Source: JALHSV01 sp964553535 (GTDB lineage: Bacteria > Nitrospirota > Thermodesulfovibrionia > Thermodesulfovibrionales > SM23-35). From it: DNA of 33,971 nt. A model generated the notes under the pieces. That model had not been told where the DNA came from. It did no database searches and worked only from the letters and a program-made list of their open reading frames with translations. Below are positions 14,306 to 23,508 of the stretch, piece by piece. The translations under genes were made by a program, and so were the position numbers. The stretch is from contig CAZKLK010000004.1 of NCBI GenBank assembly GCA_964553535.1, forward strand, positions 1 to 33,971, read 5' to 3'. How positions within the stretch are numbered: position 1 is the stretch's first letter; each line of letters opens with the position of its first letter.

Positions 14306-14983
14306 ATGCGTATCCTTTTAGTTGAAGACGAGAAAAACGTGGCGGCTTTCATTAAGAAAGGGCTTGGAGAAGAGTCCTATACCGTTGACGTTGCCGTGAA
14401 CGGTCCTGAGGGGTTGCTTATGGCGACCGAAGCCGATTATGATCTTCTCATCCTTGACGTCATGCTTCCCGGAATGAACGGCATCGAATTATGCAAAAGC
14501 CTGCGGTCGAAAGGAATTGTCAAGCCTGTTTTGATGCTCACCGCGGTCGATTCTGTTGAAAGAAAGGTGGAGGGACTCGACAGCGGGGCGGACGACTATC
14601 TGGTCAAGCCGTTCGCATTCTCCGAACTGACAGCGCGGATTAAGGCGCTGCTGAGGAGAACGCCGGGCATCGTCAATGAACTCTCGCTCGGCGATCTGAG
14701 GATCGATCTTCTGGCTCGTAGAGTGTTCAGGGGAGGGACGGAGATTATTCTCACCCAGAAGGAATTTTTGCTTCTCAAATACCTGCTCAGAAACAAGGGG
14801 CGGGTTTTGTCGCGGACGCAGATAATCGAGAATATCTGGGGATATGATTTCATACCCGGCACAAACATCGTTGACGTGCACATCAAGTCCCTGCGTGAAA
14901 AAATCGACTCGGGGGTTCAGGGGAAGCTCATCCACACGGTCAGGGGTACCGGCTATATCATGAAGGCAGATAATGATATTTAA
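14306..14983 (+). CDS. OmpR/PhoB-family response regulator
   Basis: A 225-residue two-domain regulator. The receiver domain has the acidic pair in LLVEDEK, phospho-acceptor Asp51 in LLILDVMLPGMNG, conserved Thr in VLMLTAVDS, and Lys in DDYLVKPF. The C-terminal winged-helix DNA-binding domain includes LTQKEFLLLKYLLRNKGRVL, IWGYDF, NIVDVHIKSLREKI and HTVRGTGYIM. It overlaps the kinase gene by 11 nt, so the two form a co-translated pair. Sequence style is close to the CusR/CopR group, but the signal cannot be inferred from sequence and no metal-resistance genes are adjacent. Confidence 0.94.
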   Translation: MRILLVEDEKNVAAFIKKGLGEESYTVDVAVNGPEGLLMATEADYDLLILDVMLPGMNGIELCKSLRSKGIVKPVLMLTAVDSVERKVEGLDSGADDYLVKPFAFSELTARIKALLRRTPGIVNELSLGDLRIDLLARRVFRGGTEIILTQKEFLLLKYLLRNKGRVLSRTQIIENIWGYDFIPGTNIVDVHIKSLREKIDSGVQGKLIHTVRGTGYIMKADNDI

Positions 14984-16346
14984 GACCTTCAGGGCCAGGT
15001 TCGTTTTTGTATCCGCATCGGCAGTCTGCCTGCTGATGATAACCGCCGGATCGCTTGTTTACTTCTTGCACGGCAAAAAACTGATGGGGGATATTGACGC
15101 ATCCCTGCTCTCAATTGTTAAAACGGTTGCCGGCGGCGGGGAGACCGCCGAGCCGGGCGTCAGCGTAGAGCTTCTCAGGGTCGTGAACGACGAGTTTTAT
15201 CAGGTCATTACCCGCCAGGGCAGGGTCACTATCGCCTATCTGGACAGCAATTACCCCTGGCCCGTCAACCGCGGCCTGATCGGCAGCGCCTTAAAGGGCA
15301 TGCCGCAATACGAGACCGTGCATTACAAGTCGGAGAATTACCGGCTGGTTTACTATCCCTTGGATTCCACAACTGTATTGCGCGCAAGGAAATCTCAGGA
15401 GGGTTACGACCGCGCGGTGGGAGAGCTGGGAAGGCTCCTGCTTTTTTCGTTCCCTCCGTTGTTGATTGTTTCCATGATGCTTGGCTGGATATTTGCCGGA
15501 AAGATGCTCGATCCGTTCAGGAGAATGAACGCGCTTGCCGAGCAGATCAGGCAGGGCAGTTGGGACAATCAGTTAACCCTGGAATCTTACGGGAGGGAGA
15601 TAAATGAACTCGGATTGATGCTGAATGATATGGTCGGCAACATCAAGCGTTCGATGGAATCCCAGAAGCGTTTTACCGCCGATGTTTCCCATGAGATACG
15701 CTCGCCTCTCACATCTTTGAGGGGAACCATCGAAGTCGCTCTGAGAAAGAAAAGGACCCCGGAAGAATATGAGGAGGTTCTGAGGAGTAATTTAACCGAC
15801 GTTATCAGATTGACAAGGTTGACCGACAACCTTTTGTTTCTATCGAAAGCCGACCACAAAATACTCGCGCTCAGGAGGCATTGGTTTGACGTCAGGCACA
15901 TGCTTGAAACCGTTGTTGAAGGGGTCCGTGATAAAGCGCTTCGGGAGGGCGTTGCAATTCATGAGGATTACCAGCATGATGTTGAACTGAATGGCGATTT
16001 AGAGCTGCTGGAACACGCGTTTTCGAATATCATCGACAACGCGATCAAGTATACTCCCCGCGGCGGAAGCATAGCCGTTATGTCGCGCGCTGAGAGTGAT
16101 ATCGTCAAAATATCGGTCAGCGACACGGGCATCGGCATTCCGGAGGATCAGATACCCCATATATTTGACCGTTTTTACCGGGTCGACAGGGAGCAGTCAA
16201 GGAGGCCCGGCGGGACGGGCCTTGGACTTGCTATAACCCGGTGGATCATCAAAGCCCACAACGGCGAAATTTCCGTCGCAAGCGCTGTTGACAGGGGAAG
16301 CGAATTCACCGTCACCATGCCTAAAATGACGGAGGCCGGCATGTAG
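14973..16346 (+). CDS. two-component sensor histidine kinase
   Basis: A 457-residue inner-membrane kinase. TM1 is at about residues 9-31 (FVFVSASAVCLLMITAGSLV), followed by a periplasmic sensor region of about 120 residues, TM2 near 150-170 (LLLFSFPPLLIVSMMLGWIF), and HAMP (MLDPFRRMNALAEQI...NELGLMLNDM). The dimerisation/phosphoacceptor box is FTADVSHEIRSPLTSLRG with the H-box His, and the HATPase motifs are N (NIIDNAIKYTP), G1 (DTGIGIPE), F (FDRFYR) and G2 (GGTGLGLAI). All catalytic motifs are intact. It partners the upstream response regulator, which it overlaps by 11 nt. The periplasmic domain has no recognisable ligand motif. Confidence 0.94.
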   Translation: MIFKTFRARFVFVSASAVCLLMITAGSLVYFLHGKKLMGDIDASLLSIVKTVAGGGETAEPGVSVELLRVVNDEFYQVITRQGRVTIAYLDSNYPWPVNRGLIGSALKGMPQYETVHYKSENYRLVYYPLDSTTVLRARKSQEGYDRAVGELGRLLLFSFPPLLIVSMMLGWIFAGKMLDPFRRMNALAEQIRQGSWDNQLTLESYGREINELGLMLNDMVGNIKRSMESQKRFTADVSHEIRSPLTSLRGTIEVALRKKRTPEEYEEVLRSNLTDVIRLTRLTDNLLFLSKADHKILALRRHWFDVRHMLETVVEGVRDKALREGVAIHEDYQHDVELNGDLELLEHAFSNIIDNAIKYTPRGGSIAVMSRAESDIVKISVSDTGIGIPEDQIPHIFDRFYRVDREQSRRPGGTGLGLAITRWIIKAHNGEISVASAVDRGSEFTVTMPKMTEAGM

Positions 16347-16356
16347 CCTGAATCCC

Positions 16357-16428
16357 GGGGCCAGCGACAAAAGTGAATATTCCGGACGTCCAAAAGCAGG
16401 TCTGGCCCCTGATTAACCCTGATTAACC
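16357..16428. repeat. inverted repeat and tandem 10-mer between kinase and dCMP deaminase genes
   Basis: GGGGCCAG (16357-16364) and CTGGCCCC (16402-16409) are perfect inverted arms around 37 nt that read outward to CAAAAGCAGG. Immediately after comes CTGATTAACC twice in tandem (16409-16428). There is no T-tract, so it is not a standard terminator; it is probably a REP/MITE-like dispersed unit. Confidence 0.5.
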
Positions 16429-16432
16429 GCTC

Positions 16433-16462
16433 TTGAATCTTTTTTCAGTTGTAAGCTATCAT
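16433..16462 (+). promoter_or_regulatory. candidate promoter of the dCMP deaminase gene
   Basis: TTGAAT (16433-16438), an 18-nt spacer and TATCAT (16457-16462). The predicted start site falls at about 16469-16470, on an in-frame ATG, implying a leaderless message that starts at Met4 of the longest reading frame. Confidence 0.4.
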
Positions 16463-16946
16463 GCACCGTATGAAATCTCGTGACAATAAGCTGAGACCGG
16501 ACTGGGACGAGTATTTTATCGGCATCGCAAAGGCGGTGGCGGCCCGGGCTACCTGTCTCAGAAGAAAATACGGGGCCGTCATTACGAAGGATCACATTAT
16601 CGTCAGCACCGGATACAACGGTGCACCGGCGGGGATGAAGGACTGTCTTGAGGTCGGCAGATGCACGAGGAAGGAACTTCAGATACCGCACGGGGAGAGA
16701 TATGAACTTTGCCACAGTGTTCATGCCGAGGCTAATGCAATTATCCGTGCCTCCGTTGACGAACTCAAGGGGTCGACTATCTACATAGCGGGAAGCGATA
16801 GCGCCGACAGCGAATGTTTATCGGAACCATGCATGATGTGCAAGAGGATGATCCTTAATTCAAATATTGCCAGGGTTGTATATTCTGACGGAGGGAACGG
16901 CTTTACGGTCGTCAACCCGAAGAAGTGGATGAAGAAAAGGGTGTAG
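16461..16946 (+). CDS. deoxycytidylate (dCMP) deaminase
   Basis: A zinc enzyme that deaminates dCMP to dUMP for thymidylate synthesis (ComEB/dCMP deaminase family). Zinc-site motifs are HAEANAI, near residue 90, with the catalytic Glu, and PCMMCKRMI, near 119, with the two Cys ligands. The characteristic N-terminal part is RPDWDEYFIGIAKAVAARATC, followed by YNGAPAGMKDC. The length (161) is normal. No Shine-Dalgarno precedes the ATG at 16461; a candidate promoter would make ATG 16470 the leaderless start. The gene is followed 16 nt later by the epimerase gene. Confidence 0.92.
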   Translation: MHRMKSRDNKLRPDWDEYFIGIAKAVAARATCLRRKYGAVITKDHIIVSTGYNGAPAGMKDCLEVGRCTRKELQIPHGERYELCHSVHAEANAIIRASVDELKGSTIYIAGSDSADSECLSEPCMMCKRMILNSNIARVVYSDGGNGFTVVNPKKWMKKRV

Positions 16947-16962
16947 ATCAAGGGGCGATATT

Positions 16963-17937
16963 TTGAAAACAGTTCTTGTGACAGGCTGTGCGGGGTTCAT
17001 CGGCTGGAAGGTCTCGGAAAAACTGCTCGAAAAAAATATCTCTGTTGTCGGCGTTGATAACATCAATGACTACTATGACACGAAGCTGAAGTTATGGAGG
17101 CTTGCCCGGTTAAGGAAAAGCGACCGGTTCATTTTTCATCAGCTCGACATCGACGTTTATCATGAAGTAAAAACAGTCTTCGCCAACCACCCGATGGATG
17201 CCGTTATCAATCTCGCGGCCCGCGCAGGAGTGAGAGCGTCAGTCGAGGATCCACGGGCATATCTCGACACGAACACCGGCGGCACGCTAAACCTGCTTGA
17301 ATGCTGCAGGGAATCAGGCGTGAAAAAGCTCGTTCTTGCCTCGACGTCGAGCCTCTACGGCTTAAACGATATGCCCTTCAGGGAAGATGACAGGACGGAT
17401 ACACCCCTGGCCCCCTATGCGGCCACAAAAAAGGGCGCTGAGGTCCTGTGCTTCAGCTACCATTATCTTTTCGGCATGGACATAAGCATACCGAGATATT
17501 TCACCGTGTACGGACCCGCAGGCCGGCCTGACATGAGCATCTTTATCTTTATAAAGAATATCGACGCCGGTTTGCCGGTTACAGTATTCGGTGACGGCAG
17601 GCAGAAGCGCGACTTTTCTTATATTGATGACATCGCAGACGGCACGCTGAGATGCCTTCATACTCCCGGGTACGAGATATTCAACCTCGGCAACGATAAC
17701 CCCGCGGAACTGATGCATGTGATTAATCTGATCGAAGAGGAACTCGGGAAAAAGGCCCTCATCAGGTTCTCGCCCCGTCATCCCGCTGACGTTTTCGCCA
17801 CCTGGGCGGACATTGAAAAATCAAAGTCCAAGCTGAACTGGCGACCTGTCACAACGATCGAAGACGGCGTCAAAAAGACTGTGCGGTGGTATTTGGAAAA
17901 TAGGGACTTTGTTAAGGGTCTGAGAGATCCATCCTGA
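16963..17937 (+). CDS. NAD-dependent nucleotide-sugar epimerase (UDP-glucuronate 4-epimerase-like)
   Basis: Extended short-chain dehydrogenase that epimerises a UDP-sugar C4 for surface polysaccharide. The N-terminal NAD motif is VTGCAGFIGWKV, followed by VVGVDNINDYYDTKLK, typical of UDP-GlcA 4-epimerases. The catalytic triad region has Ser/Thr in LASTSSLYG and YAATKKG (YxxxK) near residue 150. YFTVYGPAGRPDM and KRDFSYIDDIADG complete the family pattern. The start is TTG at 16963 with AAGGGG about 7 nt upstream. At 324 residues the length is normal. It probably shares a transcript with the dCMP deaminase gene. The exact sugar substrate is inferred. Confidence 0.85.
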   Translation: MKTVLVTGCAGFIGWKVSEKLLEKNISVVGVDNINDYYDTKLKLWRLARLRKSDRFIFHQLDIDVYHEVKTVFANHPMDAVINLAARAGVRASVEDPRAYLDTNTGGTLNLLECCRESGVKKLVLASTSSLYGLNDMPFREDDRTDTPLAPYAATKKGAEVLCFSYHYLFGMDISIPRYFTVYGPAGRPDMSIFIFIKNIDAGLPVTVFGDGRQKRDFSYIDDIADGTLRCLHTPGYEIFNLGNDNPAELMHVINLIEEELGKKALIRFSPRHPADVFATWADIEKSKSKLNWRPVTTIEDGVKKTVRWYLENRDFVKGLRDPS

Positions 17938-18030
17938 TTTTTCATGCGCCGGCCGGATTGAATATCAGTCTCTGCCGTGCTATCTATTGTTACCATTCTC
18001 CAACCGGCGCTTATGGTATCATTAATGCCT

Positions 18031-18756
18031 ATGGAAAACCGATTGCAAAAGGCACTTTCGCAAATAGGGATCGCCTCAAGAAGAAAAGCCGAGAAGCTCA
18101 TCGCTGAGGGAAGGGTCACGGTAAACGGCAAGACCGCGGTTCTTGGAATGAAGGCGGATCCGGCAAAAGACCACATAAAAATCGACGGCAAACTCGTTGC
18201 AAGGCCTGAACCGAAAGTCTACCTCATCTTTAATAAACCGAGGGGCGTGGTAACTTCGCTCAGCGACCCTGAGGCAAGGCCGACTGTAAAGGATTATATC
18301 GGGGATGTAAGATACAGGGTTTATCCTGTCGGCAGGCTTGATTACGATTCTGAAGGACTGCTGCTGCTGACGAATGACGGCGACTTCGCCCAGGCGATAC
18401 TCCATCCATCGAAGAAAATCCCGAAATCCTACCTTGTTAAGGTAAAAGGAGAACCCGGGGAAGACGAAATAAGAAAATTGAGCGCGGGCATACGGCTTGA
18501 GGACGGAATCACGGCGCCGGCAAAGCTCCAAAAAGTCAGGGCCGCCGAAAGCAATACCTGGCTCGAAATAACAATACACGAAGGCCGGAAGAGGCAGATA
18601 AGGCGAATGCTTGAGCAGACAGGGCACCGCGTTCTCAAGCTGAAAAGGACGGGAATAAACGGGATTCGATTGGGAAATCTGAAACCCGGGGGATACAGGT
18701 ACCTGAGGCCGGAGGAAATTTCTAAAATTAAGAAAGAGGTTGACTATTCTTATTAG
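18031..18756 (+). CDS. RluB/RsuA-family 23S/16S rRNA pseudouridine synthase
   Basis: The protein begins with an S4 RNA-binding domain (ENRLQKALSQIGIASRRKAEKLI), followed by the pseudouridine synthase fold with the catalytic-Asp motif VGRLDYDSEGLLLLTNDGD near residue 108. ITIHEGRKRQIRRMLEQTGH and LKRTGINGI are conserved C-terminal motifs. About 241 residues from the ATG at 18031 matches the family; an ATG two codons upstream (18025) is equally possible, and no Shine-Dalgarno separates them. RluB (23S U2605 equivalent) is more likely than RsuA from the motif style, but not certain. The 18757-18900 spacer holds a hairpin (ATTCCGGC-CAA-GCTGGAAT) and A/T-rich GATTTAGGATTT-type repeat fragments. 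Confidence 0.9.
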   Translation: MENRLQKALSQIGIASRRKAEKLIAEGRVTVNGKTAVLGMKADPAKDHIKIDGKLVARPEPKVYLIFNKPRGVVTSLSDPEARPTVKDYIGDVRYRVYPVGRLDYDSEGLLLLTNDGDFAQAILHPSKKIPKSYLVKVKGEPGEDEIRKLSAGIRLEDGITAPAKLQKVRAAESNTWLEITIHEGRKRQIRRMLEQTGHRVLKLKRTGINGIRLGNLKPGGYRYLRPEEISKIKKEVDYSY

Positions 18757-18900
18757 AACTCTGCCATAACTGTACAGAACGTCATACGTCCGGCGGTTTT
18801 TATCATTCCGGCCAAGCTGGAATTGTAAAAATCGAAAGTTTACGGACAGGCATGATTTAGGATTTGCTGATCAGGATTTAGAATTTAATTTGGGGGGCAT

Positions 18901-20682
18901 ATGGTTCGTAATAAAGGGTGCGGTGAAATAACCGAATCGGATATCGGCCGGGACATGACCATCTCCGGCTGGGTATTCAAACGCAGAGACCATGGGGGGC
19001 TGATTTTTATCGATCTGAGAGACAGAAGCGGCGTTCTTCAGATCGTGTTCAGTCCGGATGGCTCTGCCGGCGCTCACGAACGGGCGCATGGACTGCGGAG
19101 CGAGTATGTTATCGCCGTCACCGGCGTGATCAGAAAGAGACCGGTCGGCACGGAGAATCCGGCTATGCCCACCGGCATTTTGGAGCTTTATGTTCACGCT
19201 CTTGAGGTGATCAATGAATCCTCAGTTCTTCCATTCGTCATGGAGGATGCGGCGGAGGCATCCGAAGCCCTGAGGTTGAAACACAGGCATCTCGATCTCA
19301 GGAGGCCCGAACTGCAGCGGAATTTAATCATACGTCACAAAACAACAAAACTCGTAAGGGATTATCTTGACGGCATGGGTTTTCTGGAAATCGAGACGCC
19401 TATTCTTACCAAATCAACGCCGGAAGGGGCGCGCGATTATCTCGTTCCGAGCCGCCTGAATCCCGGCCAATTCTACGCGCTCCCGCAGTCTCCGCAGATA
19501 TTCAAACAGATACTGATGATCGCCGGCCTGGAAAAATATTTCCAGATTGTGAAATGCTTCAGGGACGAAGATCTTCGCGCGGACAGACAGCCTGAATTCA
19601 CACAGATTGACCTGGAAATGTCTTTTGCCGAGAGCGGAGACGTCATGTCGATAATTGAAGGAATGATGGCAAAAATATTTGGAGAAATTCTGGGCGAGTC
19701 TATTACTGTTCCATTTGAAAGGATTGCCTTCCATGAATCCATGGAACGTTTCGGGAACGACAAGCCTGATCTTCGCTTTGGCCTGGAACTCAGGGAAATG
19801 GCGGACCTCGCTGCAAAGGGAACCTTCAAGGTATTCCTTGACGCCATTCATTCAGGTGGAAGAGTTAAGGCGATCAGAGGCAAGGGATTGGCAGGCCTCT
19901 CCCGCAAAGAAATAGATTCGCTGGCTGAGGAGGCTGTCTCGTTCGGTGCAAGAGGCATGGCCTGGATAAAGGTGAAGGATGGCTTTGAGTCGCCGATTGC
20001 GAAATTTTTCAAGGAGGATACACTCCGTCAGATGGCAGAGAGACTTGAGGCGGAAGAAGGGGATCTCATGCTCTTCGTCGCAGACAGCGAGAAGGTAGTC
20101 CATGACGTATTGGGCAGGATGCGCCTGGAACTCGGGAAACGATTGAATCTTATTAAACCGGGCTTCAGGTTCGCCTGGATCACGGATTTCCCCCTCCTTG
20201 AATGGAATGAGGATGAAGACAGGTTCGAAGCAATGCACCATCCGTTCACCTCGCCCGTCGACGGGGATATTGCGAAGCTGCTGGAAGTTTCCCTCAACGA
20301 GAAGCAGTCTCTCGGCTCTCTTAAAGCCAAAGCTTACGATATTGTTTTGAACGGATATGAGATAGGAGGAGGAAGTATCCGGATACACAGACGCAATGTT
20401 CAGCGGAAGATATTTGAACTTCTCGGGATATCCGACGAAGAGGCGGAGACGAAATTCGGGTTCCTCCTAAACGCCCTCGAATACGGCGCGCCGCCTCACG
20501 GAGGCATTGCGCTCGGACTCGACAGGCTCGTGATGCTCATGGTCGGAGCCTCATCCATCAGAGACGTCATCGCATTTCCAAAGACACAAAAAGCTTGCTG
20601 CCTGATGAGCGGGACTCCTTCCACCGTCGCTCCGAAACAGCTGAAGGAACTTTCGATCAAGGTGGACCTGCCGGAGATATAG
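18901..20682 (+). CDS. aspS: aspartyl-tRNA synthetase
   Basis: Class II aminoacyl-tRNA synthetase of bacterial type, 593 residues. The N-terminal OB-fold anticodon domain contains ISGWVFKRRDHGGLIFIDLRD. Motif 1/2 regions are ETPILTKSTPEGARDYLVP and FRDEDLRADRQPEFTQIDLE. The bacteria-specific GAD insert lies at about residues 290-415, and motif 3 is GIALGLDRLVMLM. A GGGGGG run 2-3 nt before the ATG may serve as Shine-Dalgarno. Whether it discriminates against Asn-tRNA cannot be read here, and no gatCAB is present in the window. It ends 10 nt before the convergent HEAT-repeat gene. Confidence 0.96.
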   Translation: MVRNKGCGEITESDIGRDMTISGWVFKRRDHGGLIFIDLRDRSGVLQIVFSPDGSAGAHERAHGLRSEYVIAVTGVIRKRPVGTENPAMPTGILELYVHALEVINESSVLPFVMEDAAEASEALRLKHRHLDLRRPELQRNLIIRHKTTKLVRDYLDGMGFLEIETPILTKSTPEGARDYLVPSRLNPGQFYALPQSPQIFKQILMIAGLEKYFQIVKCFRDEDLRADRQPEFTQIDLEMSFAESGDVMSIIEGMMAKIFGEILGESITVPFERIAFHESMERFGNDKPDLRFGLELREMADLAAKGTFKVFLDAIHSGGRVKAIRGKGLAGLSRKEIDSLAEEAVSFGARGMAWIKVKDGFESPIAKFFKEDTLRQMAERLEAEEGDLMLFVADSEKVVHDVLGRMRLELGKRLNLIKPGFRFAWITDFPLLEWNEDEDRFEAMHHPFTSPVDGDIAKLLEVSLNEKQSLGSLKAKAYDIVLNGYEIGGGSIRIHRRNVQRKIFELLGISDEEAETKFGFLLNALEYGAPPHGGIALGLDRLVMLMVGASSIRDVIAFPKTQKACCLMSGTPSTVAPKQLKELSIKVDLPEI

Positions 20683-20692
20683 CCGGCTTTGA

Positions 20693-22210
20693 TTATCTGA
20701 ATTCTATTGCATTCAATGCTTCTACGGCAACTGCCCGCACGGTGGAATTCTTGTCGTTAACGGCGTCGCGCAGAGGCTCTATGGCGATCGGATCTCCTAT
20801 TCTTCCGAGCGCGAATGCCGCTTCAAAACGCACCAGCCACATTGGATCCTTCAGGGCTTCTATAAGTGGGATAACCGCCCGCTTATCCCTCATCTCTCCC
20901 AGAATGGACGCCGCTGCAACTCTGATATGGAGATTGTCTTCACGCAAGGCATAAACGAGTTTTTCGACTGCGGCAGGCCCGGTAGATTTGAGAGCTTTGA
21001 CAGCGCTGTCACGGACATTCGAATTTTTGTCCTTAAGAGCGTCTATGAGAGGCCCCACAGCGATAGGATTCCCAATTTTCCCCAACGCAGCCGCCGCTTC
21101 GGAGCGCACCAGCGATGATTTATCTTTGAGAGACTCGATCAGCGGCACTGCCGCCCTGTCGTCCTTTATATCGCCGAGAATTGACGCCACTTTGGCTTTT
21201 ATGGCAGCTTGCCGGTCTTCGAGCAGAGATAAGATCAAAGGCTGCGCCGAAGGCGCGCCGATCTCAACTAATGACCGGGCTGCCCTGTCCATGACACCCG
21301 AATCAATATCATGGAGCGCATCGATAAGAGGGGATATTGCCCGCGCGTCCTTCGTTTCGCCGAGAGCCCCTGCCGCCTTCTCCCGGACAATACTGTCTCC
21401 ATCTTTAAGGGACTCTATAAGTTGTTCGACAATCCCGGGATCTCCCGTTTCCTGCAAAGCTGCAACAGCCATCCGTCTCACCACAGGTTCCCTGCATCTG
21501 GCGGCTTTGATCAGCGAATCCATTGCACGATCATCTCTCATTTTATTGATGATCTTTTGAATGGCTTCCTGGGCTGATTGTTTGACCTTGAGCTTTCTGT
21601 CAAGCAAAAGACCGCAAAGCGGTTCTAATGCGCGGGGGTCTCTTATTTCACCTAATGCTTCAACCGCACCGCCGCGGAGCGCCGTATCCTCCTTCTGCAG
21701 GAACTCTATGAGTATTTCCGCAGCCCTGGCATCTTTTATTTTCCCCAATGCTTCTATCGCGTTCCTTTTCATGGGAAAGTCATCATCCCTGAGGACCGCC
21801 ATAAGCGGCTCGACCGCGGGTCTCCCGATATCGACAAGTGCCGACAACGCCTCTCCTGCCGGCGAAGTATATCCGGCTATTTCGTCTTTCCCGTGCAGCG
21901 GAACAGGATGTACGTCATCGAAAAGGTCTATTAGAAAAGGGATAGCAGGAGCTGCAGCCTGCCCCAACTCTCCGAGTCTGCCTGCTGCGATACTGCGCTC
22001 TTCAGGGCTGCTGGAATAGAGCAGTTCAATCAGGGTTCTTACCTGTGGCGAAGCATGCGACGGGATTGCTTTCTTTGAAATCCCCGGTTGTGCATACGCT
22101 GCCCCTTGCAGGAGTAAGATGCATGATATGGAGCACACGAAAGAACGCATTATGCCGGATCTTACGAATACGATTGCTTCAGACAGGAACTTTCTCAAAA
22201 ATATGCGCAT
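20693..22210 (-). CDS. exported HEAT-repeat (PBS-lyase-type) protein
   Basis: A 505-residue protein. After a hydrophobic N-terminus (MRSFVCSISCILLLQGAAYA at residues 20-39, a probable signal peptide) it consists almost entirely of about 30-residue alpha-helical HEAT repeats. These have the form AVxPLIxALKDxxxxVRxxAAxALGxIGDPRA, and I count roughly twelve. Such solenoids usually bind other proteins; no catalytic motif is seen. The start is either ATG 22210 (5 nt after the aroC stop) or the internal ATG 22153, which gives a normal-length signal peptide; neither has a strong Shine-Dalgarno. Position suggests co-transcription with aroC. Confidence 0.85.
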   Translation of the reverse strand: MRIFLRKFLSEAIVFVRSGIMRSFVCSISCILLLQGAAYAQPGISKKAIPSHASPQVRTLIELLYSSSPEERSIAAGRLGELGQAAAPAIPFLIDLFDDVHPVPLHGKDEIAGYTSPAGEALSALVDIGRPAVEPLMAVLRDDDFPMKRNAIEALGKIKDARAAEILIEFLQKEDTALRGGAVEALGEIRDPRALEPLCGLLLDRKLKVKQSAQEAIQKIINKMRDDRAMDSLIKAARCREPVVRRMAVAALQETGDPGIVEQLIESLKDGDSIVREKAAGALGETKDARAISPLIDALHDIDSGVMDRAARSLVEIGAPSAQPLILSLLEDRQAAIKAKVASILGDIKDDRAAVPLIESLKDKSSLVRSEAAAALGKIGNPIAVGPLIDALKDKNSNVRDSAVKALKSTGPAAVEKLVYALREDNLHIRVAAASILGEMRDKRAVIPLIEALKDPMWLVRFEAAFALGRIGDPIAIEPLRDAVNDKNSTVRAVAVEALNAIEFR

Positions 22211-22215
22211 GATTT

Positions 22216-23439
22216 CTAAAACTGCTTGATGTATTTTATATACGATGCATAATTTCTCTGCACTTCCTTCATGCTGTCACCGCCGAATTTTTCAAGAAAC
22301 GCATCGGCAAGCACCAGCGCAACCATTGCCTCTCCGATAACGCCGGCCGCGGGAACAGCGCAGATATCGGACCGCTCGTACACTGCTCTTGCCCGCTTTC
22401 TGGTTATGATATCTACGGAGCGGAGCGGCCTTCTCAACGTCGGGATTGGCTTCATGGCAGCCCGGAAAAGAACCGGCATGCCGTCCGTCATACCGCCCTC
22501 AATGCCCCCGGCATTATTCGTCTTCCGGAAAAATCCGGCTCGGCTGGAATGGAATATTTCATCCATGACTTCCGAGCCGAATCGTCTGCTCATCTCAAAC
22601 CCAAATCCCGCCTCAACCCCTTTAATCGCCTGAATGCTCATTAATGACCCGGCGATCCGCCCTTCAATGCGCCTGTCCCACTGAATATGACTGCCGAGTC
22701 CGGCGGGCACGCCGGTCGCAAATACCTCGAAAACGCCGCCGACCGAGTCGCCGGCTTCAGCGGCCTGATCTACCAGTTTCACCATCCTGTCCGATGTCTC
22801 CGCGTGAGGACAACGGACAGGCGACTTCTCCGCTTTCCTGAACAGGGATTCGAGGACCCGGGGGTTAGAGGATACAAGCGGGCGGGAACCATATATGGGC
22901 TTCCTGAACCCCTTGACCGGCGCGCCAGCAAAACTGACATCGCCAATCTGCACGACATAGCTGCCGATAGCAATCTGAAATGATCCGAGAAATTTTTTTG
23001 CCACCGCGCCAAGCGCTACCCTCATAGCAGTCTCGCGCGCGCTGGAGCGTTCGAGCACATTTCTCATATCGTTGTGTCCATACTTCATGGCGCCGGTCAG
23101 GTCTGCATGGCCCGGCCTGGGCCTTGTCACCGCCTGGATTGCCCCTTCATCGGCTGCATATACAGACATGCCTTTAACCCAGTTTTTAAAGTCTTTGTTT
23201 TCGATAAGAATGGCGATTGGCGAACCAAGAGTCTTTCCCCATCTCACTCCTGAAAGGATTTCCGCATGATCCGACTCGATTTTCATCCTTCCGCCGCGGC
23301 CGTATCCCATCTGTCTCCTCCCGAGATCCCTGTCGATATCGTTTCCAGAGACAGGCAACCCTGACGGAATACCCTCGATTATGCCTACGAGGGCCCTGCC
23401 ATGTGATTCCCCTGCCGTCAGATACCTAAGAGCCGCCAT
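22216..23439 (-). CDS. aroC: chorismate synthase
   Basis: Converts EPSP to chorismate, the last shared step to aromatic amino acids and folate, using reduced FMN. Signature stretches are ALRYLTAGESHGRALVGIIE at the N-terminus, DLGRRQMGYGRGGRM, RPRPGHADLTGAMKYG, ERSSARETAMRVALGAVAK and GGIEGGMTDGMPV. The length (407) is at the long end of the family but ordinary. It lies 69 nt downstream of gspN on the same strand, so it may be read from the secretion operon. Confidence 0.96.
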   Translation of the reverse strand: MAALRYLTAGESHGRALVGIIEGIPSGLPVSGNDIDRDLGRRQMGYGRGGRMKIESDHAEILSGVRWGKTLGSPIAILIENKDFKNWVKGMSVYAADEGAIQAVTRPRPGHADLTGAMKYGHNDMRNVLERSSARETAMRVALGAVAKKFLGSFQIAIGSYVVQIGDVSFAGAPVKGFRKPIYGSRPLVSSNPRVLESLFRKAEKSPVRCPHAETSDRMVKLVDQAAEAGDSVGGVFEVFATGVPAGLGSHIQWDRRIEGRIAGSLMSIQAIKGVEAGFGFEMSRRFGSEVMDEIFHSSRAGFFRKTNNAGGIEGGMTDGMPVLFRAAMKPIPTLRRPLRSVDIITRKRARAVYERSDICAVPAAGVIGEAMVALVLADAFLEKFGGDSMKEVQRNYASYIKYIKQF

Positions 23440-23508
23440 AATTCATAAAAGTATATCACAGTTCCCGCAAAAGCTACTTGCGACGCCGTGTGCTTTTCGC
23501 CGGGTGAT

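Noticed and set aside
16357..16409. GGGGCCAG/CTGGCCCC arms as a terminator after the kinase gene.
   Set aside because: The loop is 37 nt and no T-tract follows; a dispersed repeat is more likely.
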